From Brevibacterium sp. JSBI002 (lineage in GTDB: Bacteria > Actinomycetota > Actinomycetes > Actinomycetales > Brevibacteriaceae), in assembly GCF_026013965.1 (NCBI RefSeq), contig NZ_CP110341.1:806001-870000 (forward strand): a stretch of 64,000 bases of DNA, read 5' to 3'. Under the pieces are notes generated by a model, which ran no database searches, had not been told where the DNA came from, and saw nothing but the letters and a program-made list of their open reading frames with translations. The translations under genes and the position numbers were made by a program. Position 1 is the stretch's first letter. Each line of letters begins with the position of its first letter. Positions 56,025 to 64,000 of this stretch are shown piece by piece.

Positions 56025-57677
56025 TCAGTATCCGACCCAGGCTCCGCGTTCCTGGTCGAGGACCCGCGGATGCAGCAGCGTCGAGGCCTCGACCTTGCCC
56101 ACAGACGCGCGATCACGGTCCGGTGGGAACGTCGTCGAGGCGGCGAACACCTCGGCGGTGGCGAATTTCAACCCGTCCGGGGCATCATCGGGCACGGACA
56201 CCTCGGGACCGTCTCCGTCGAGGTCGGCGAGGAAATATCCCCAATCACCGAAGCTGGGGACATCGACGTGATATGGAGTCGTCGACAGTCCCGCCTCGGC
56301 GACGGCCTCTCCGATGCCCCAATAGGCTTCAGGGGCGAAATAGGGGGAGCCGGCCTGGACGACGAGGCGCGCCTCCGGGGACATCACCTGGCGGATGAGT
56401 CCGTAGAACTCGATACTGTAGAGCTTCGATGTCGCGACATCGTCGGGGTCGGGAAGATCGGCGATGACCGCGTCGTAGGCCGAGTGCTTCGCCTCCCGCA
56501 GCCACGTGAAGGCATCGGCGGCGATCGTTCTCACCCGCGGATCGTCGAGGGAATCGTCGTTGAACGCGGTGAAGTGCTCCGAGGTCTTCGCCAGTTCGAG
56601 GACCGCGGGGTCGAGGTCGACGAGCGTGACGGACTCGACGTCGGGATACTTGAGGATCTCACGCACGGCCAGGCCATCACCGCCGCCGAGGACGAGGACA
56701 TTGCGGCGTGGACCGTCCAGCAGCGGATGGACGAGGCTTTCGTGATAGCGGTACTCATCGGCCGAGGCGAATTGCAGGTCCCCGTTGAGGAACAGCCGCG
56801 TATCGCCGGCCCGCTTCGCCTCGGTGAGCACGATCTCCTGGTAACCCGACCGCTGTGAATACACGATCGGATCCCGGTAGAGACGCTGCCGGGTGGTGAC
56901 TTCGATGTCGTCGGTGTACACCCACACCACGGTGAGCCCGCCGAGGATGAGCACAAGCAGCGCTGCCAACATGAGTTGAGCGGCGCGGCTGAGTTCAGAG
57001 CGGAAGAGCCAGAGGACGATGAGGATGCCCACCAGCGCATTCGTCATCCCCACGGCCAGCGCACCGCGCGGCAGACCGAGCAGCGGCAGCAGGAGGAACG
57101 GGAAGGCGAGCCCGCCGATGAGTCCGCCCACATAGTCGGCGGCGAAGAGGTCGGCCACCGCGCTCGAGGCCTTCTGCGCGCGGATGCGTTGGACGAGCTC
57201 CATGAGCAGCGGGATCTCCGCACCGATGAGCGCGCCGATGACGAACGCGAGGGCCACCATGGCCACCGTGTAGACGTCGGCGAAGGCGAAGGCGAGGTAG
57301 AGGAGGATGACGGAGAGTCCGCCGATGATGCCCAGGGCCGCCTCGATGAGGGCGAAGGAGACCGCGGCGAACCCGGTCAGCCGTTTGGTCGCCAGCGACC
57401 CCACACCCATGGCGAAGACCATGACCGCCAGGACGATGGAGGCCTGGACGATGGTGTCGCCGAGCAGATAGGACCCCAAGGCCACGAGCGCGAGCTCGTA
57501 GACCATTCCGCAGCTCGCGCAGATGAACACGGCGAGCAGGACGAAGAACCGGGCCGGTCCCGGACGCATCGGAAGGGCGATCGGTCGGGCCGCCTCGGTG
57601 GTGGTGCTGGAGCCGGAGTCAGAAGCGACGTCAGCGCTTCCGGCCGCCGTCTGACCGGATTCGTCAGCGGTGCTCAA
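56025..57677 (-). CDS. Membrane-bound polyamine aminopropyltransferase (spermidine synthase-like)
   Basis: 550 residues. About seven membrane segments (about 30-250) precede a SAM-binding spermidine synthase-like domain: QEIVLTEAKRAGDTRLFLNG, HPLLDGPRRNVLVLGGGDGL (about 320-339) and AVIADLPDPDDVATSKLYS near residue 405. Family members transfer aminopropyl groups to polyamines or act on unknown amines. TTG start overlaps the DUF350 stop (TTGA). Last gene of the DUF4178-DUF2617-DUF4247-DUF350 operon. Confidence 0.9.
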   Translation of the reverse strand: MSTADESGQTAAGSADVASDSGSSTTTEAARPIALPMRPGPARFFVLLAVFICASCGMVYELALVALGSYLLGDTIVQASIVLAVMVFAMGVGSLATKRLTGFAAVSFALIEAALGIIGGLSVILLYLAFAFADVYTVAMVALAFVIGALIGAEIPLLMELVQRIRAQKASSAVADLFAADYVGGLIGGLAFPFLLLPLLGLPRGALAVGMTNALVGILIVLWLFRSELSRAAQLMLAALLVLILGGLTVVWVYTDDIEVTTRQRLYRDPIVYSQRSGYQEIVLTEAKRAGDTRLFLNGDLQFASADEYRYHESLVHPLLDGPRRNVLVLGGGDGLAVREILKYPDVESVTLVDLDPAVLELAKTSEHFTAFNDDSLDDPRVRTIAADAFTWLREAKHSAYDAVIADLPDPDDVATSKLYSIEFYGLIRQVMSPEARLVVQAGSPYFAPEAYWGIGEAVAEAGLSTTPYHVDVPSFGDWGYFLADLDGDGPEVSVPDDAPDGLKFATAEVFAASTTFPPDRDRASVGKVEASTLLHPRVLDQERGAWVGY

Positions 57678-58102
57678 AGGAGGGCCGCGGCCATGATGCC
57701 CGCGATGCCCAGGTGGGCGGTGGCGTTGACCCAGACCTCGGGGTGCATCTGCGGGGAGTTGATGATGTCGCCGGTCTTGCCCGGGGTGAGCAGGCCGATG
57801 AGCACGAAGCTCACTCCCATGAGGATGATGCCGAGGATGCCGAAGACGAGGGTCGACAGGATGCCCGCGGCCAGGTCATCGGAGCTCGCGCGGATGGCGG
57901 CGATGACGATGATCGCGACTCCGGCCAGGTCGGAGGCGACGAGGACCGCGGCATTGCGCGACTTCTGCTCCCACAGGATGACGTGGAGCTTGCCCGGGGT
58001 GAGCAGGTCGACGACGAAGTAGCCGATGACCATGAGGAGGAGTCCGCAGCCCGCATAGGAGAGGACGACTCCGGTCTCGTAGATGAGGTAATTCAGGAGC
58101 AT
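57674..58102 (-). CDS. DUF350 membrane protein
   Basis: 142 residues with two DUF350 repeats, each of two hydrophobic segments (about 3-32, 50-68, 80-105, 122-140) with the repeat motif VVDLLTPGK (about 29) and VLIGLLTPGK (about 103). Relatives (YjfL) accompany glutathionylspermidine-synthase-like and PspA-type systems. Inner-membrane; role unknown. Coupled to the spermidine synthase-like gene by a 4-base overlap. Confidence 0.87.
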   Translation of the reverse strand: MLLNYLIYETGVVLSYAGCGLLLMVIGYFVVDLLTPGKLHVILWEQKSRNAAVLVASDLAGVAIIVIAAIRASSDDLAAGILSTLVFGILGIILMGVSFVLIGLLTPGKTGDIINSPQMHPEVWVNATAHLGIAGIMAAALL

Positions 58103-58130
58103 GTCTGCCTTTCGCTGTGCCTGATCGTGC

Positions 58131-58568
58131 CTATTTTCCGGTGCCCGGTCCGCCGCCGCGGAAGCCGGAGCCGTCGCCGTAGTTCGATCCGCCGCCGGTG
58201 AAGAACGGGAGGAAGAAGAATCCGCCGCCTCCGGAGCGGGACGAGTCGCAGCCGACGTAGTCGTAGCTGCTGCCGTTCTTCTCGTAATCGCCCTCACCGG
58301 GGTTCGAGACGTATTGGCCGTTGCTGAGGTCGTAGTCGCCGCAGTTCGACGACCCGGACGAACCGCAGCCCTGGAACACGTTGCCGATGAAGATGAGGAC
58401 GACGACGAAGAAGATGATCGTTCCGCAGCCGATGCGGCGCGGCTTCCGCCCCGATCCGCCGCCGGGCCGCTGCGGTCCGCTGGGACGTTGGGGGCCGGAC
58501 GGACCGGAGTTCTCGCGGTCGAAGTTGAAAGAGCCGCCGCCCATCGAGACGTTCGGTCCCTGGCTCAT
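58131..58568 (-). CDS. DUF4247-like Gly-rich protein with one membrane segment
   Basis: 145 residues: Gly/Pro/Arg-rich head (about 1-46), one hydrophobic segment (IGCGTIIFFVVVLIFIGNVF, about 47-66), then a Cys-containing Gly/Ser-rich outer part (QGCGSSGSSNCGDYDLSNG). Position and pattern fit DUF4247 of this cluster. Low complexity limits certainty. Its start overlaps the DUF2617 stop (ATGA). Confidence 0.72.
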   Translation of the reverse strand: MSQGPNVSMGGGSFNFDRENSGPSGPQRPSGPQRPGGGSGRKPRRIGCGTIIFFVVVLIFIGNVFQGCGSSGSSNCGDYDLSNGQYVSNPGEGDYEKNGSSYDYVGCDSSRSGGGGFFFLPFFTGGGSNYGDGSGFRGGGPGTGK

Positions 58569-59191
58569 GTCGACCTCCTCAATTCGGAGCTGCTGTGCAC
58601 GATCTCTCCATGCTGCGGGTAGCAGTGCCACGACTGCCAGGCGATCCGTTCGAATTCAGCGCAGGTCAGGGACAGTGCCGTCAGTGCGCCGGGCTGTCCG
58701 GGGAACGCGACCGAGAGGTGGTCGTCTGCGGTGAGGGCACGGTCGGCACCGGCAGCGAGCACCTCGGCGGCGGCCGTCGGGAAGTCCCCGGTCACGTGGG
58801 TGCGGGTCGCGGTGAATCGGTGTTCGGTGAAACCCGCCCACCGACCGTGGCGGATGTCTTCGCGGTCCCACCGCGGTCGTTTCGGAGACGAATCGTCCCC
58901 ATCCTCGCCGAGGCAGGCGAAGGTCTCGATGAATGCATCGGTGGGCCCGGCGCTCAGGATCGCCTGGTGTGAGGAGCCGATGACGGTCAGTCTCAGGGCC
59001 AACGCTGGCGTCGCCTCGGCGAGGGTGGGCCCGGTGTCAGCGATCACTGTGTCAGTGGGTGCGGTTACGGTGGGCACATGAATGCTGCGGGAGGCCAGGG
59101 GAGCGATCCGGCCGTGGTCGAGGCTCAGCCGCAGCGCCTCGGCACTGGTGTCGGTGAAGGGGACGTCGAGTGGGCGGGGGAGGGTGAGCAT
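58565..59191 (-). CDS. DUF2617 family protein
   Basis: 208 residues, soluble. Recognised by order in the cluster and by stretches such as LTVIGSSHQAILSAG, HRFTATRTHVTGDFPTAA and the ending WQSWHCYPQHGEIVHSSSEL. No catalytic motif seen. The start overlaps the DUF4178 stop (TGATG). Confidence 0.82.
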   Translation of the reverse strand: MLTLPRPLDVPFTDTSAEALRLSLDHGRIAPLASRSIHVPTVTAPTDTVIADTGPTLAEATPALALRLTVIGSSHQAILSAGPTDAFIETFACLGEDGDDSSPKRPRWDREDIRHGRWAGFTEHRFTATRTHVTGDFPTAAAEVLAAGADRALTADDHLSVAFPGQPGALTALSLTCAEFERIAWQSWHCYPQHGEIVHSSSELRRST

Positions 59192-59841
59192 CAGCTGCCG
59201 GAGTAGATGGTGAAGGAACCGGTCGGGATGGTCTCTCCCGTGCTCACTTCCCAACGTCCGTGGTCGAAGCGTTCGAAGGCGAGCAGACGGCCGTCGCCGG
59301 ATTCGTAGTCGACATAGTCGACCCCGCCCTTCTCGTTCAGCCCCGTGGTGCCTTCGGACCGGTAGGAGGCGGTGCCGTGCTCGACGAGGTCGTAGTCGGT
59401 GCCGTCGATGGTGATGGTCCGGGCCTTCGGTTCGATGTCGAGGTCGGGGCGGTCGCGCCAGCGGGCGACCTGCACGTCGGGATCGCGTTCGACGCTCAGC
59501 CACATGCGGGTCGCCGAGGCGTCGGCCTGGAAGAAGTGCTCGGCCCAGTCGTAGCCGCCCTCGGAGATCCGCAGTGTGCCGCGGACGAAGAACTTCTCGT
59601 TGCCGAATTCGAGGAGATCGCCGGCCTTGATGGTCTCGGGGTCACCGCCGGTGTTCTGGTCGGCGGCGAAGGGATCGCGCGGGGTGGTCGGCTGCTGTGT
59701 CTGCTCCTGCTTGCGGGCCTTGTTGGCGCGAGAGCGGATGACGAGCACGGTAACGAGGACGACGATGATGAAGACGAGGACGGCGATGAGGAGTTCTGTT
59801 GGCACGGCGGTCTGCTTCGTTTCGATGGCCGGACGGGTCAC
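59191..59841 (-). CDS. DUF4178 membrane-anchored protein
   Basis: 216 residues. One N-terminal membrane segment (LLIAVLVFIIVVLVTVLVIR, about 17-36), a Lys/Gln-rich linker, then a beta-rich DUF4178 domain (about 68-216: IKAGDLLEFGNEKFFVRGTL, WLSVERDPDVQVARW, GRLLAFERFDHGRWEVS). First gene of the polyamine-linked block. Function unknown; relatives occur with spermidine synthase-like and envelope-stress genes. Confidence 0.85.
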   Translation of the reverse strand: MTRPAIETKQTAVPTELLIAVLVFIIVVLVTVLVIRSRANKARKQEQTQQPTTPRDPFAADQNTGGDPETIKAGDLLEFGNEKFFVRGTLRISEGGYDWAEHFFQADASATRMWLSVERDPDVQVARWRDRPDLDIEPKARTITIDGTDYDLVEHGTASYRSEGTTGLNEKGGVDYVDYESGDGRLLAFERFDHGRWEVSTGETIPTGSFTIYSGS

Positions 59842-59865
59842 TGCCCACTCTAGTCGACCGGAATG

Positions 59866-60894
59866 TCACGCGCGGCTGTGATCGGACTTCTTCTCCAGAG
59901 CGGTCATCGTATCGGCGATGAAGAACCCGAGGTCGCGGTTGAGTGCGAGCATCGGTTCGTTGCCCGTCGCCGTGTACGTCTGCACCCATTTCGCCGAGGC
60001 GGTCGCCGCAACCGCGGGCAGCTGACGCAGGTTCGCGACCTTGAGGGCCCGACCGATCCCGCGGCCTCGAAAGGCACGGTCGACGAGCGTGTCCTCCTGG
60101 ATGACGATCTGCGGATCATGGGACGAGACCATGATCTCCGTGTAGCCGACGGCGAGTTCGCCCACGTGCGCCATCGAGCTGACCAAGGTCCAGCCCTGCT
60201 CTTCCATCCGCTCCTCATGGCTGCGGATCGCCGCAGTGCTGGCATGAGTGGCGGAGCGGGTGAGGAAACCGACGGGCACGTCCTCATCCATCTGCACACG
60301 CAGTTGGGTCCAGGATTCCAGCACCTCCTCGGGGCAGGCTCCGATCCATGAGGTGACCGAGAAGTCCGGGTCCTCCCTGACCACCGGCACAACCGTCGAC
60401 GCCCCCGAATCCTTGTACCGATTCGCATCGGCGTCCAGGTAGGCGGGCAGGTCGAGCAGCAGTCGGTGCTCTTCGTTGCCGATGCTCATCCCGTGCGCCT
60501 GCGCGAAGGCGACCCCGGCCGGGCAGTAGGTTTCGGTCTGCACGATCTCCGAGGAATCGTCACCATCATCGAGGAACTGTGCGGCCGCCTCGGCGAGGGC
60601 AGTGCCGACACCCTGCCGACGGTGAGCCGAGAGGACGCCGAGTTCGATATCGGTCGGAGTTTCGGGGGAGAGACTGATCTCGACGCCGCCGATGATCTCC
60701 TCGCCGAGGCGGCCCACCAGGGCGATGTCCTGCCCTCCCGGACGCGGGTGGGCGAATTGGGTCAGCGTCGTCTCGGCGCTGCGCCACCAGGCGGCGGTGC
60801 GGCCCTCGGTGTAAGCGGTGCGCATGACGTCGTTCCACGTCAGCAGCGCAGATTCATCGTCGGCGGCGATGCGCGTGATCTGAATCTCAGACAT
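59866..60894 (-). CDS. Two-domain GNAT acetyltransferase
   Basis: 342 residues with two GNAT units. The first acetyl-CoA loop is LSAHRRQGVGTALAEAAAQF (about 88-107); the second is DRAFRGRGIGRALKVANLRQ (about 273-292). The N-terminal unit spans about 1-150 and the C-terminal about 175-330, an MshD/Eis-like layout. Mycothiol or other acceptor cannot be decided. Not coupled to the DUF4178 gene (24-base gap). Confidence 0.87.
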   Translation of the reverse strand: MSEIQITRIAADDESALLTWNDVMRTAYTEGRTAAWWRSAETTLTQFAHPRPGGQDIALVGRLGEEIIGGVEISLSPETPTDIELGVLSAHRRQGVGTALAEAAAQFLDDGDDSSEIVQTETYCPAGVAFAQAHGMSIGNEEHRLLLDLPAYLDADANRYKDSGASTVVPVVREDPDFSVTSWIGACPEEVLESWTQLRVQMDEDVPVGFLTRSATHASTAAIRSHEERMEEQGWTLVSSMAHVGELAVGYTEIMVSSHDPQIVIQEDTLVDRAFRGRGIGRALKVANLRQLPAVAATASAKWVQTYTATGNEPMLALNRDLGFFIADTMTALEKKSDHSRA

Positions 60895-60906
60895 AGTGAA
60901 AGTCGA

Positions 60907-61191
60907 TCACGGCAGGTGCCGGTTTTCAAGGACGCCGCGGTTCGGGGTCCTCGGGACGGTCAGGGTCGTCGGTGCTGTTCGTCCCTCGGGGTCGAACTGG
61001 TCCACAGCGGATCCGCGGTCGGACGTGTCGGTGGGGGTCGCCTCGGCGTGGGGATCGTGTTTGGGCAGGCGGGAGCCGATATGAGAACCGGGAGTGTTCA
61101 TCACCCGGTACACGAGGAAGGCGCCGATGCTGAAGACGACGATGATGCACAGGGTGAGGAAGATGACCGCGCCGAGTCCGGGCTGCATCAT
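60907..61191 (-). CDS. Small single-span membrane protein
   Basis: 94 residues: one hydrophobic segment (GAVIFLTLCIIVVFSIGAFL, about 7-26), then a polar, Pro/Thr/Asp-rich tail. No family recognised. Its ATG overlaps the stop of the DUF1707 gene, so it is cotranslated with that protein and may anchor or tune it. Confidence 0.68.
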   Translation of the reverse strand: MMQPGLGAVIFLTLCIIVVFSIGAFLVYRVMNTPGSHIGSRLPKHDPHAEATPTDTSDRGSAVDQFDPEGRTAPTTLTVPRTPNRGVLENRHLP

Positions 61192-61850
61192 TTCGCCATG
61201 CGCCGACGGTCGAAGTAGTTCGCAAAGCGAGCTTTGAACGAGCCCATGCCGATCGATCCGCCCACGCGCACGAGGGGTCGGCGGCCGGTCGGAACCGCAT
61301 CGACGACGGATTTCACGCTGCCCCAGGTCTTCGAAAGCTGGTCGACGTTGACGGCCCAGTCGGCAGGGACGACGACGGTGACGGCGCCCATTCCGGCGAC
61401 GATCTCGACCTCGATGACTTCGAGATCGGTCTCGACCTCGAGGAAGTTCAGTTCGATGTTCGACATCGAGGGTTCGCAGCGGATATACGGCGGGACCGCC
61501 CACCTGGCACGGCGGACCTCGGACTCCCAACCGGCCTTGATGACGAGCGGATCGAAGCGGTCATGGCCCGTGACCGTCAGCGAGCGGGCAGGGGCGGGGG
61601 CGATCGCCGAGGCGGGGCGGAAGCGATCGGAGGGCAGCTCGGTGGTGAGGTCGGCGAGCACCTCGTCGAGGTCGATGGGGAACTTCGCGGATTGGACCTT
61701 CTCCATCCGTTCGTCGAGCTCGTCGACCGTGATCCGACCGTCTCCGGCGGCTTCGCGCAGGACCTCGATCGCCTCGTCGCGCTCTTTGTGGCCGATGCGG
61801 AAGGTCTTAGCGGGGTCGTTCTCGTCGGGGGAGGGGGTGACTGAGCTCAT
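61188..61850 (-). CDS. DUF1707/LiaF-like C-terminal domain protein
   Basis: 220 residues. DUF1707 (SHOCT-like) domain at about 16-70: FRIGHKERDEAIEVLREAAG and GRITVDELDERMEKVQSAKF. The C-terminal part (about 105-205) is a beta-strand toast-rack/LiaF-type domain (MSNIELNFLEVETDLEVIEV, GMGAVTVVVPADWAV). LiaF-like proteins control antibiotic and envelope stress signalling. Located 1.3 kb upstream of the polyamine-linked block in the same direction. Confidence 0.85.
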   Translation of the reverse strand: MSSVTPSPDENDPAKTFRIGHKERDEAIEVLREAAGDGRITVDELDERMEKVQSAKFPIDLDEVLADLTTELPSDRFRPASAIAPAPARSLTVTGHDRFDPLVIKAGWESEVRRARWAVPPYIRCEPSMSNIELNFLEVETDLEVIEVEIVAGMGAVTVVVPADWAVNVDQLSKTWGSVKSVVDAVPTGRRPLVRVGGSIGMGSFKARFANYFDRRRMAK

Positions 61851-61929
61851 GATCTCTATCGTGCCGGATCGGGAAGTCAGCGACAACGGCGGGGAGTCCG
61901 GGGCCGTGTCTCGTGTCAGCCGTTGGCAT

Positions 61930-61935
61930 TAGGCT
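61930..61935 (+). promoter_or_regulatory. Candidate -10 box TAGGCT
   Basis: Seven bases before the GTG of dnaX; no SD, so leaderless is likely. Confidence 0.45.
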
Positions 61936-61942
61936 AGGGGAC

Positions 61943-64000
61943 GTGTCCACCGCACTGTACAGAAGATACCGCCCAGAGACCTTCGACGAGGTCATCGGTC
62001 AAGAGCATGTGACCGATCCGCTGAAGGCCGCCATCGAACGTGGCCGCATCAACCATGCCTACCTGTTCTCCGGCCCGCGCGGGTGCGGCAAGACCACCTC
62101 GGCGCGGATCCTGGCCCGGTGCCTCAACTGCGAACAGGGACCGACCCCGGTGCCGTGCGGGGAATGCCCGAGCTGTCTGGACCTAGCGAACGGCGGACCC
62201 GGTTCGCTCGACGTCGTCGAGATCGACGCGGCCAGCCACAACGGCGTCGATGATGCCCGTGACCTGCGTGAACGTGCCGTCTATGCGCCCGCGCGCGATC
62301 GGTACAAGGTGTTCATCCTCGATGAGGCGCACATGGTCACCTCGCAGGGCTTCAACGCTCTGCTCAAGATCGTCGAAGAGCCGCCTCCGCACATCAAGTT
62401 CATCTTCGCCACGACCGAACCCGAGAAGGTCATCGGCACGATCCGGTCGCGGACCCACCACTATCCGTTCCGGCTGGTGCCGCCGGAGGCCCTGGGCAAC
62501 TACCTCGAGGAGCTGTGCGCTCGTGAGGGTGTGCAGGTGGCCAAGGGCGTGCTGCCGCTGGTCGTCCGCGCCGGCGGGGGATCGGTGCGTGACACGCTGT
62601 CGGTCCTCGACCAGCTCATCGCCGGGGCTGGGCCGGACGGCGTCGACTACGGCAGGGCCGTCGCGCTGCTCGGCTACACGCCGGACTCGCTGCTGTCCGA
62701 CATCGTCGATGCGTTCTCCGCCGGTGACGGTGCCGGGGTGTACCGCGCGGTGGAGCGGGTCATCGAATCCGGTCAGGACCCGAGGCGCTTCGTCGAAGAT
62801 CTGCTCGAGCGCTTCCGGGATCTCATCGTCATCAACGCCGCCCCCGAGGCGGCCCATGCCTTCCTGCCCGAAGTGCCGCCGGACCGCCTGGAGAGGCTGA
62901 CTCTGCAGGCCAACGGATTCGGACAGGGTGAGCTCTCCCGTGCCGCGGACCTGCTGAATGTGGGCCTGACGGAGATGTCGGGTGCCACCTCGCCGCGGCT
63001 GCAGCTCGAACTCATCTGTGCCCGGATTCTGCTGCCCGGTTCCGGCCGCAGCCGGGATGCTGTGCTCAGCCGCATGGAGCGGATGGAGCGTCGCATCGGC
63101 ATGTCGGCCACCGGCGTGGCAGCGAACGTGCCGTCGGCGCAGGCAGTCCAGGATCAGGGTGCTTCGCAGGCCCCTGTGCAGGGCCAGGCGCCTGCTGCCG
63201 ATCAGGGTCAGTCGGGCGGTCGGCCGTCGGCAGGTGACACGTCTGCTGGTGCGCCGGGCCGCGGAGCCGGAGCACCGGCTGCGAACACGCTCTCCGGACA
63301 GACCCAGAGCACAGCTCACGACGACTTCGACGACATCGCAGCTATGGCCGCGGCCGCCGAATCGATGCTCAACGCACCGGTGGCACAGCCGGGGCAGCAG
63401 CCTGAGCAGGGGCAGCAGCGTCAATCAGATCGGCAGGGGTCGCAAGGGCAGGCCGAGCCGGAGCAGGCACCGCCGTCCGGACCTCAATCTCAGACCGCGA
63501 ACGCTGGTCCGCAGCAGCAGTCTGCTGTGGATCCCCGGAGCGCAGCTGACGGCCAGCCGGCGCAGGAACAGCAGCCATCTCCCGATTCGCCGCCCGAGCC
63601 TGCGGCCGAAGCGTCGGGCGCGCCGCAGAATGAGTCGCAATCTGTGCAGGAGAATCAGCACAGCCAGAACTCTGCCGATGCCTCCGCACCCAGTTCCGCA
63701 CCGGACTCCGAGTCGCACAAACAGCCTCAGCGTCAGTCGGCTCCTGCTCCTGCGGCTGCGGCTGCGGCTGCGGCACCGACGGGACCAGGATCTGCGGCTG
63801 CGGCACCAGCCGGACCTGGCGATGGCCCGCAACAGTCCGAGCAGGCAGCGGCACCGGAAGCGACATCGGTGGCGGGATCCGGCGACATCGGCGGTGAGAT
63901 CGAAGCGATCCGCCGCGCTTGGCCGAGCATCCTTGCCTCGGTGGAGAAGCGCAGCCGTCTGACACGAGCGATCATCGCGGCCAATGCGATCCCGCAGTCG
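61943..64000 (+). CDS. dnaX: DNA polymerase III gamma/tau subunit (3' end outside window)
   Basis: Clamp-loader ATPase. 686 codons are open to the window end. Starts with GTG at 61943. Walker A FSGPRGCGKTTSARI (about 42), zinc Cys (CLNC, CGECPSC, about 60-80), Walker B VFILDEAHM and sensor IFATTEPEKV. Residues about 390-650 are a Gln/Ala/Pro/Ser-rich linker typical of actinobacteria; the last ~35 residues (AIRRAWPSILASVEKRSRLT) begin the conserved tau-specific C-terminal domain. Loads the sliding clamp and, through tau, binds the polymerase. No frameshift site was looked for beyond the window. Confidence 0.96.
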   Translation, partial: MSTALYRRYRPETFDEVIGQEHVTDPLKAAIERGRINHAYLFSGPRGCGKTTSARILARCLNCEQGPTPVPCGECPSCLDLANGGPGSLDVVEIDAASHNGVDDARDLRERAVYAPARDRYKVFILDEAHMVTSQGFNALLKIVEEPPPHIKFIFATTEPEKVIGTIRSRTHHYPFRLVPPEALGNYLEELCAREGVQVAKGVLPLVVRAGGGSVRDTLSVLDQLIAGAGPDGVDYGRAVALLGYTPDSLLSDIVDAFSAGDGAGVYRAVERVIESGQDPRRFVEDLLERFRDLIVINAAPEAAHAFLPEVPPDRLERLTLQANGFGQGELSRAADLLNVGLTEMSGATSPRLQLELICARILLPGSGRSRDAVLSRMERMERRIGMSATGVAANVPSAQAVQDQGASQAPVQGQAPAADQGQSGGRPSAGDTSAGAPGRGAGAPAANTLSGQTQSTAHDDFDDIAAMAAAAESMLNAPVAQPGQQPEQGQQRQSDRQGSQGQAEPEQAPPSGPQSQTANAGPQQQSAVDPRSAADGQPAQEQQPSPDSPPEPAAEASGAPQNESQSVQENQHSQNSADASAPSSAPDSESHKQPQRQSAPAPAAAAAAAAPTGPGSAAAAPAGPGDGPQQSEQAAAPEATSVAGSGDIGGEIEAIRRAWPSILASVEKRSRLTRAIIAANAIPQS
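63751..63774 (+). repeat. Four tandem TGCGGC hexamers within dnaX
   Basis: Perfect hexamer tandem encoding Ala in the low-complexity linker; a similar short run recurs near 63793. In-frame copy-number change would alter only linker length. Confidence 0.7.

Overview
The window is a high-GC actinobacterial chromosome segment, best matched by a Brevibacterium-like member of the Micrococcales. This is inferred from the malate:quinone oxidoreductase, the actinobacterial DUF6986, DUF6412, DUF3152, DUF4333, DUF4247 and DUF2617 proteins, an HspR-type operator, a DtxR/IdeR-type iron box, and many leaderless-looking genes. It has no rRNA, CRISPR array, prophage or insertion sequence. It has one tRNA (Ser, anticodon GGA) and one small SRP RNA. 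The first gene (malic enzyme) and the last (dnaX) are cut by the window ends.

Layout. 1-7.3 kb: C4/glyoxylate metabolism (malic enzyme, DUF6986 aldolase-like protein, ureidoglycine aminohydrolase, mqo), then an aminotransferase and a GlcD-type flavoenzyme, each split by a one-base frameshift. 7.3-16.3 kb: flavin reductase-like protein, a frameshifted 2-oxoglutarate oxygenase, mmuM, tgt with a queuosine-precursor transporter, an M3 peptidase fused to a YbaK domain, and an AI-2E-type permease. 16.3-20.2 kb: two GNATs (one with an in-frame stop), a HAD phosphatase of lower GC, and an aldehyde dehydrogenase with DUF779. 20.2-28 kb: a six-gene minus-strand operon (CMD/alkylhydroperoxidase fusion, luciferase-like monooxygenase, oligopeptide-type ABC importer) for uptake and oxidation of an unknown substrate, followed by two tandem VOC proteins. 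29.6-38 kb: DUF3152 lipoprotein, TetR/MFS efflux pair, HspR-box Clp ATPase, YidC paralogue, HhH glycosylase and a ClpP remnant. 38-46.9 kb: iron-regulated siderophore-binding lipoprotein, L,D-transpeptidase, SRP RNA, an ECF42-type sigma/YCII pair, tRNA-Ser, a monooxygenase remnant, a SpoIID/LGFP wall protein, DJ-1 and DUF4333 proteins. 47-55.4 kb: a second sigma/YCII pair, FUSC transporter, AlkD-like protein, amidase, a helix-turn-helix/membrane pair, flavodoxin, sirtuin and a TIGR03085 protein. 55.5-64 kb: a compact minus-strand block (DUF4178, DUF2617, DUF4247, DUF350, membrane spermidine synthase) with a nearby DUF1707/LiaF-like gene, then dnaX.

How parts work together. The sigma/YCII pairs each have a promoter of the form (A/T)GTCGA-N17-CG(A/T)C about 55 bases ahead of the YCII gene, which suggests autoregulation. 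The DUF4178-to-spermidine-synthase block plus the LiaF-like protein is the best candidate for a poorly described system (envelope or polyamine related). The number of single-base gene breaks between 5 and 17.3 kb suggests either base-calling errors or local decay; the sequence alone cannot decide.
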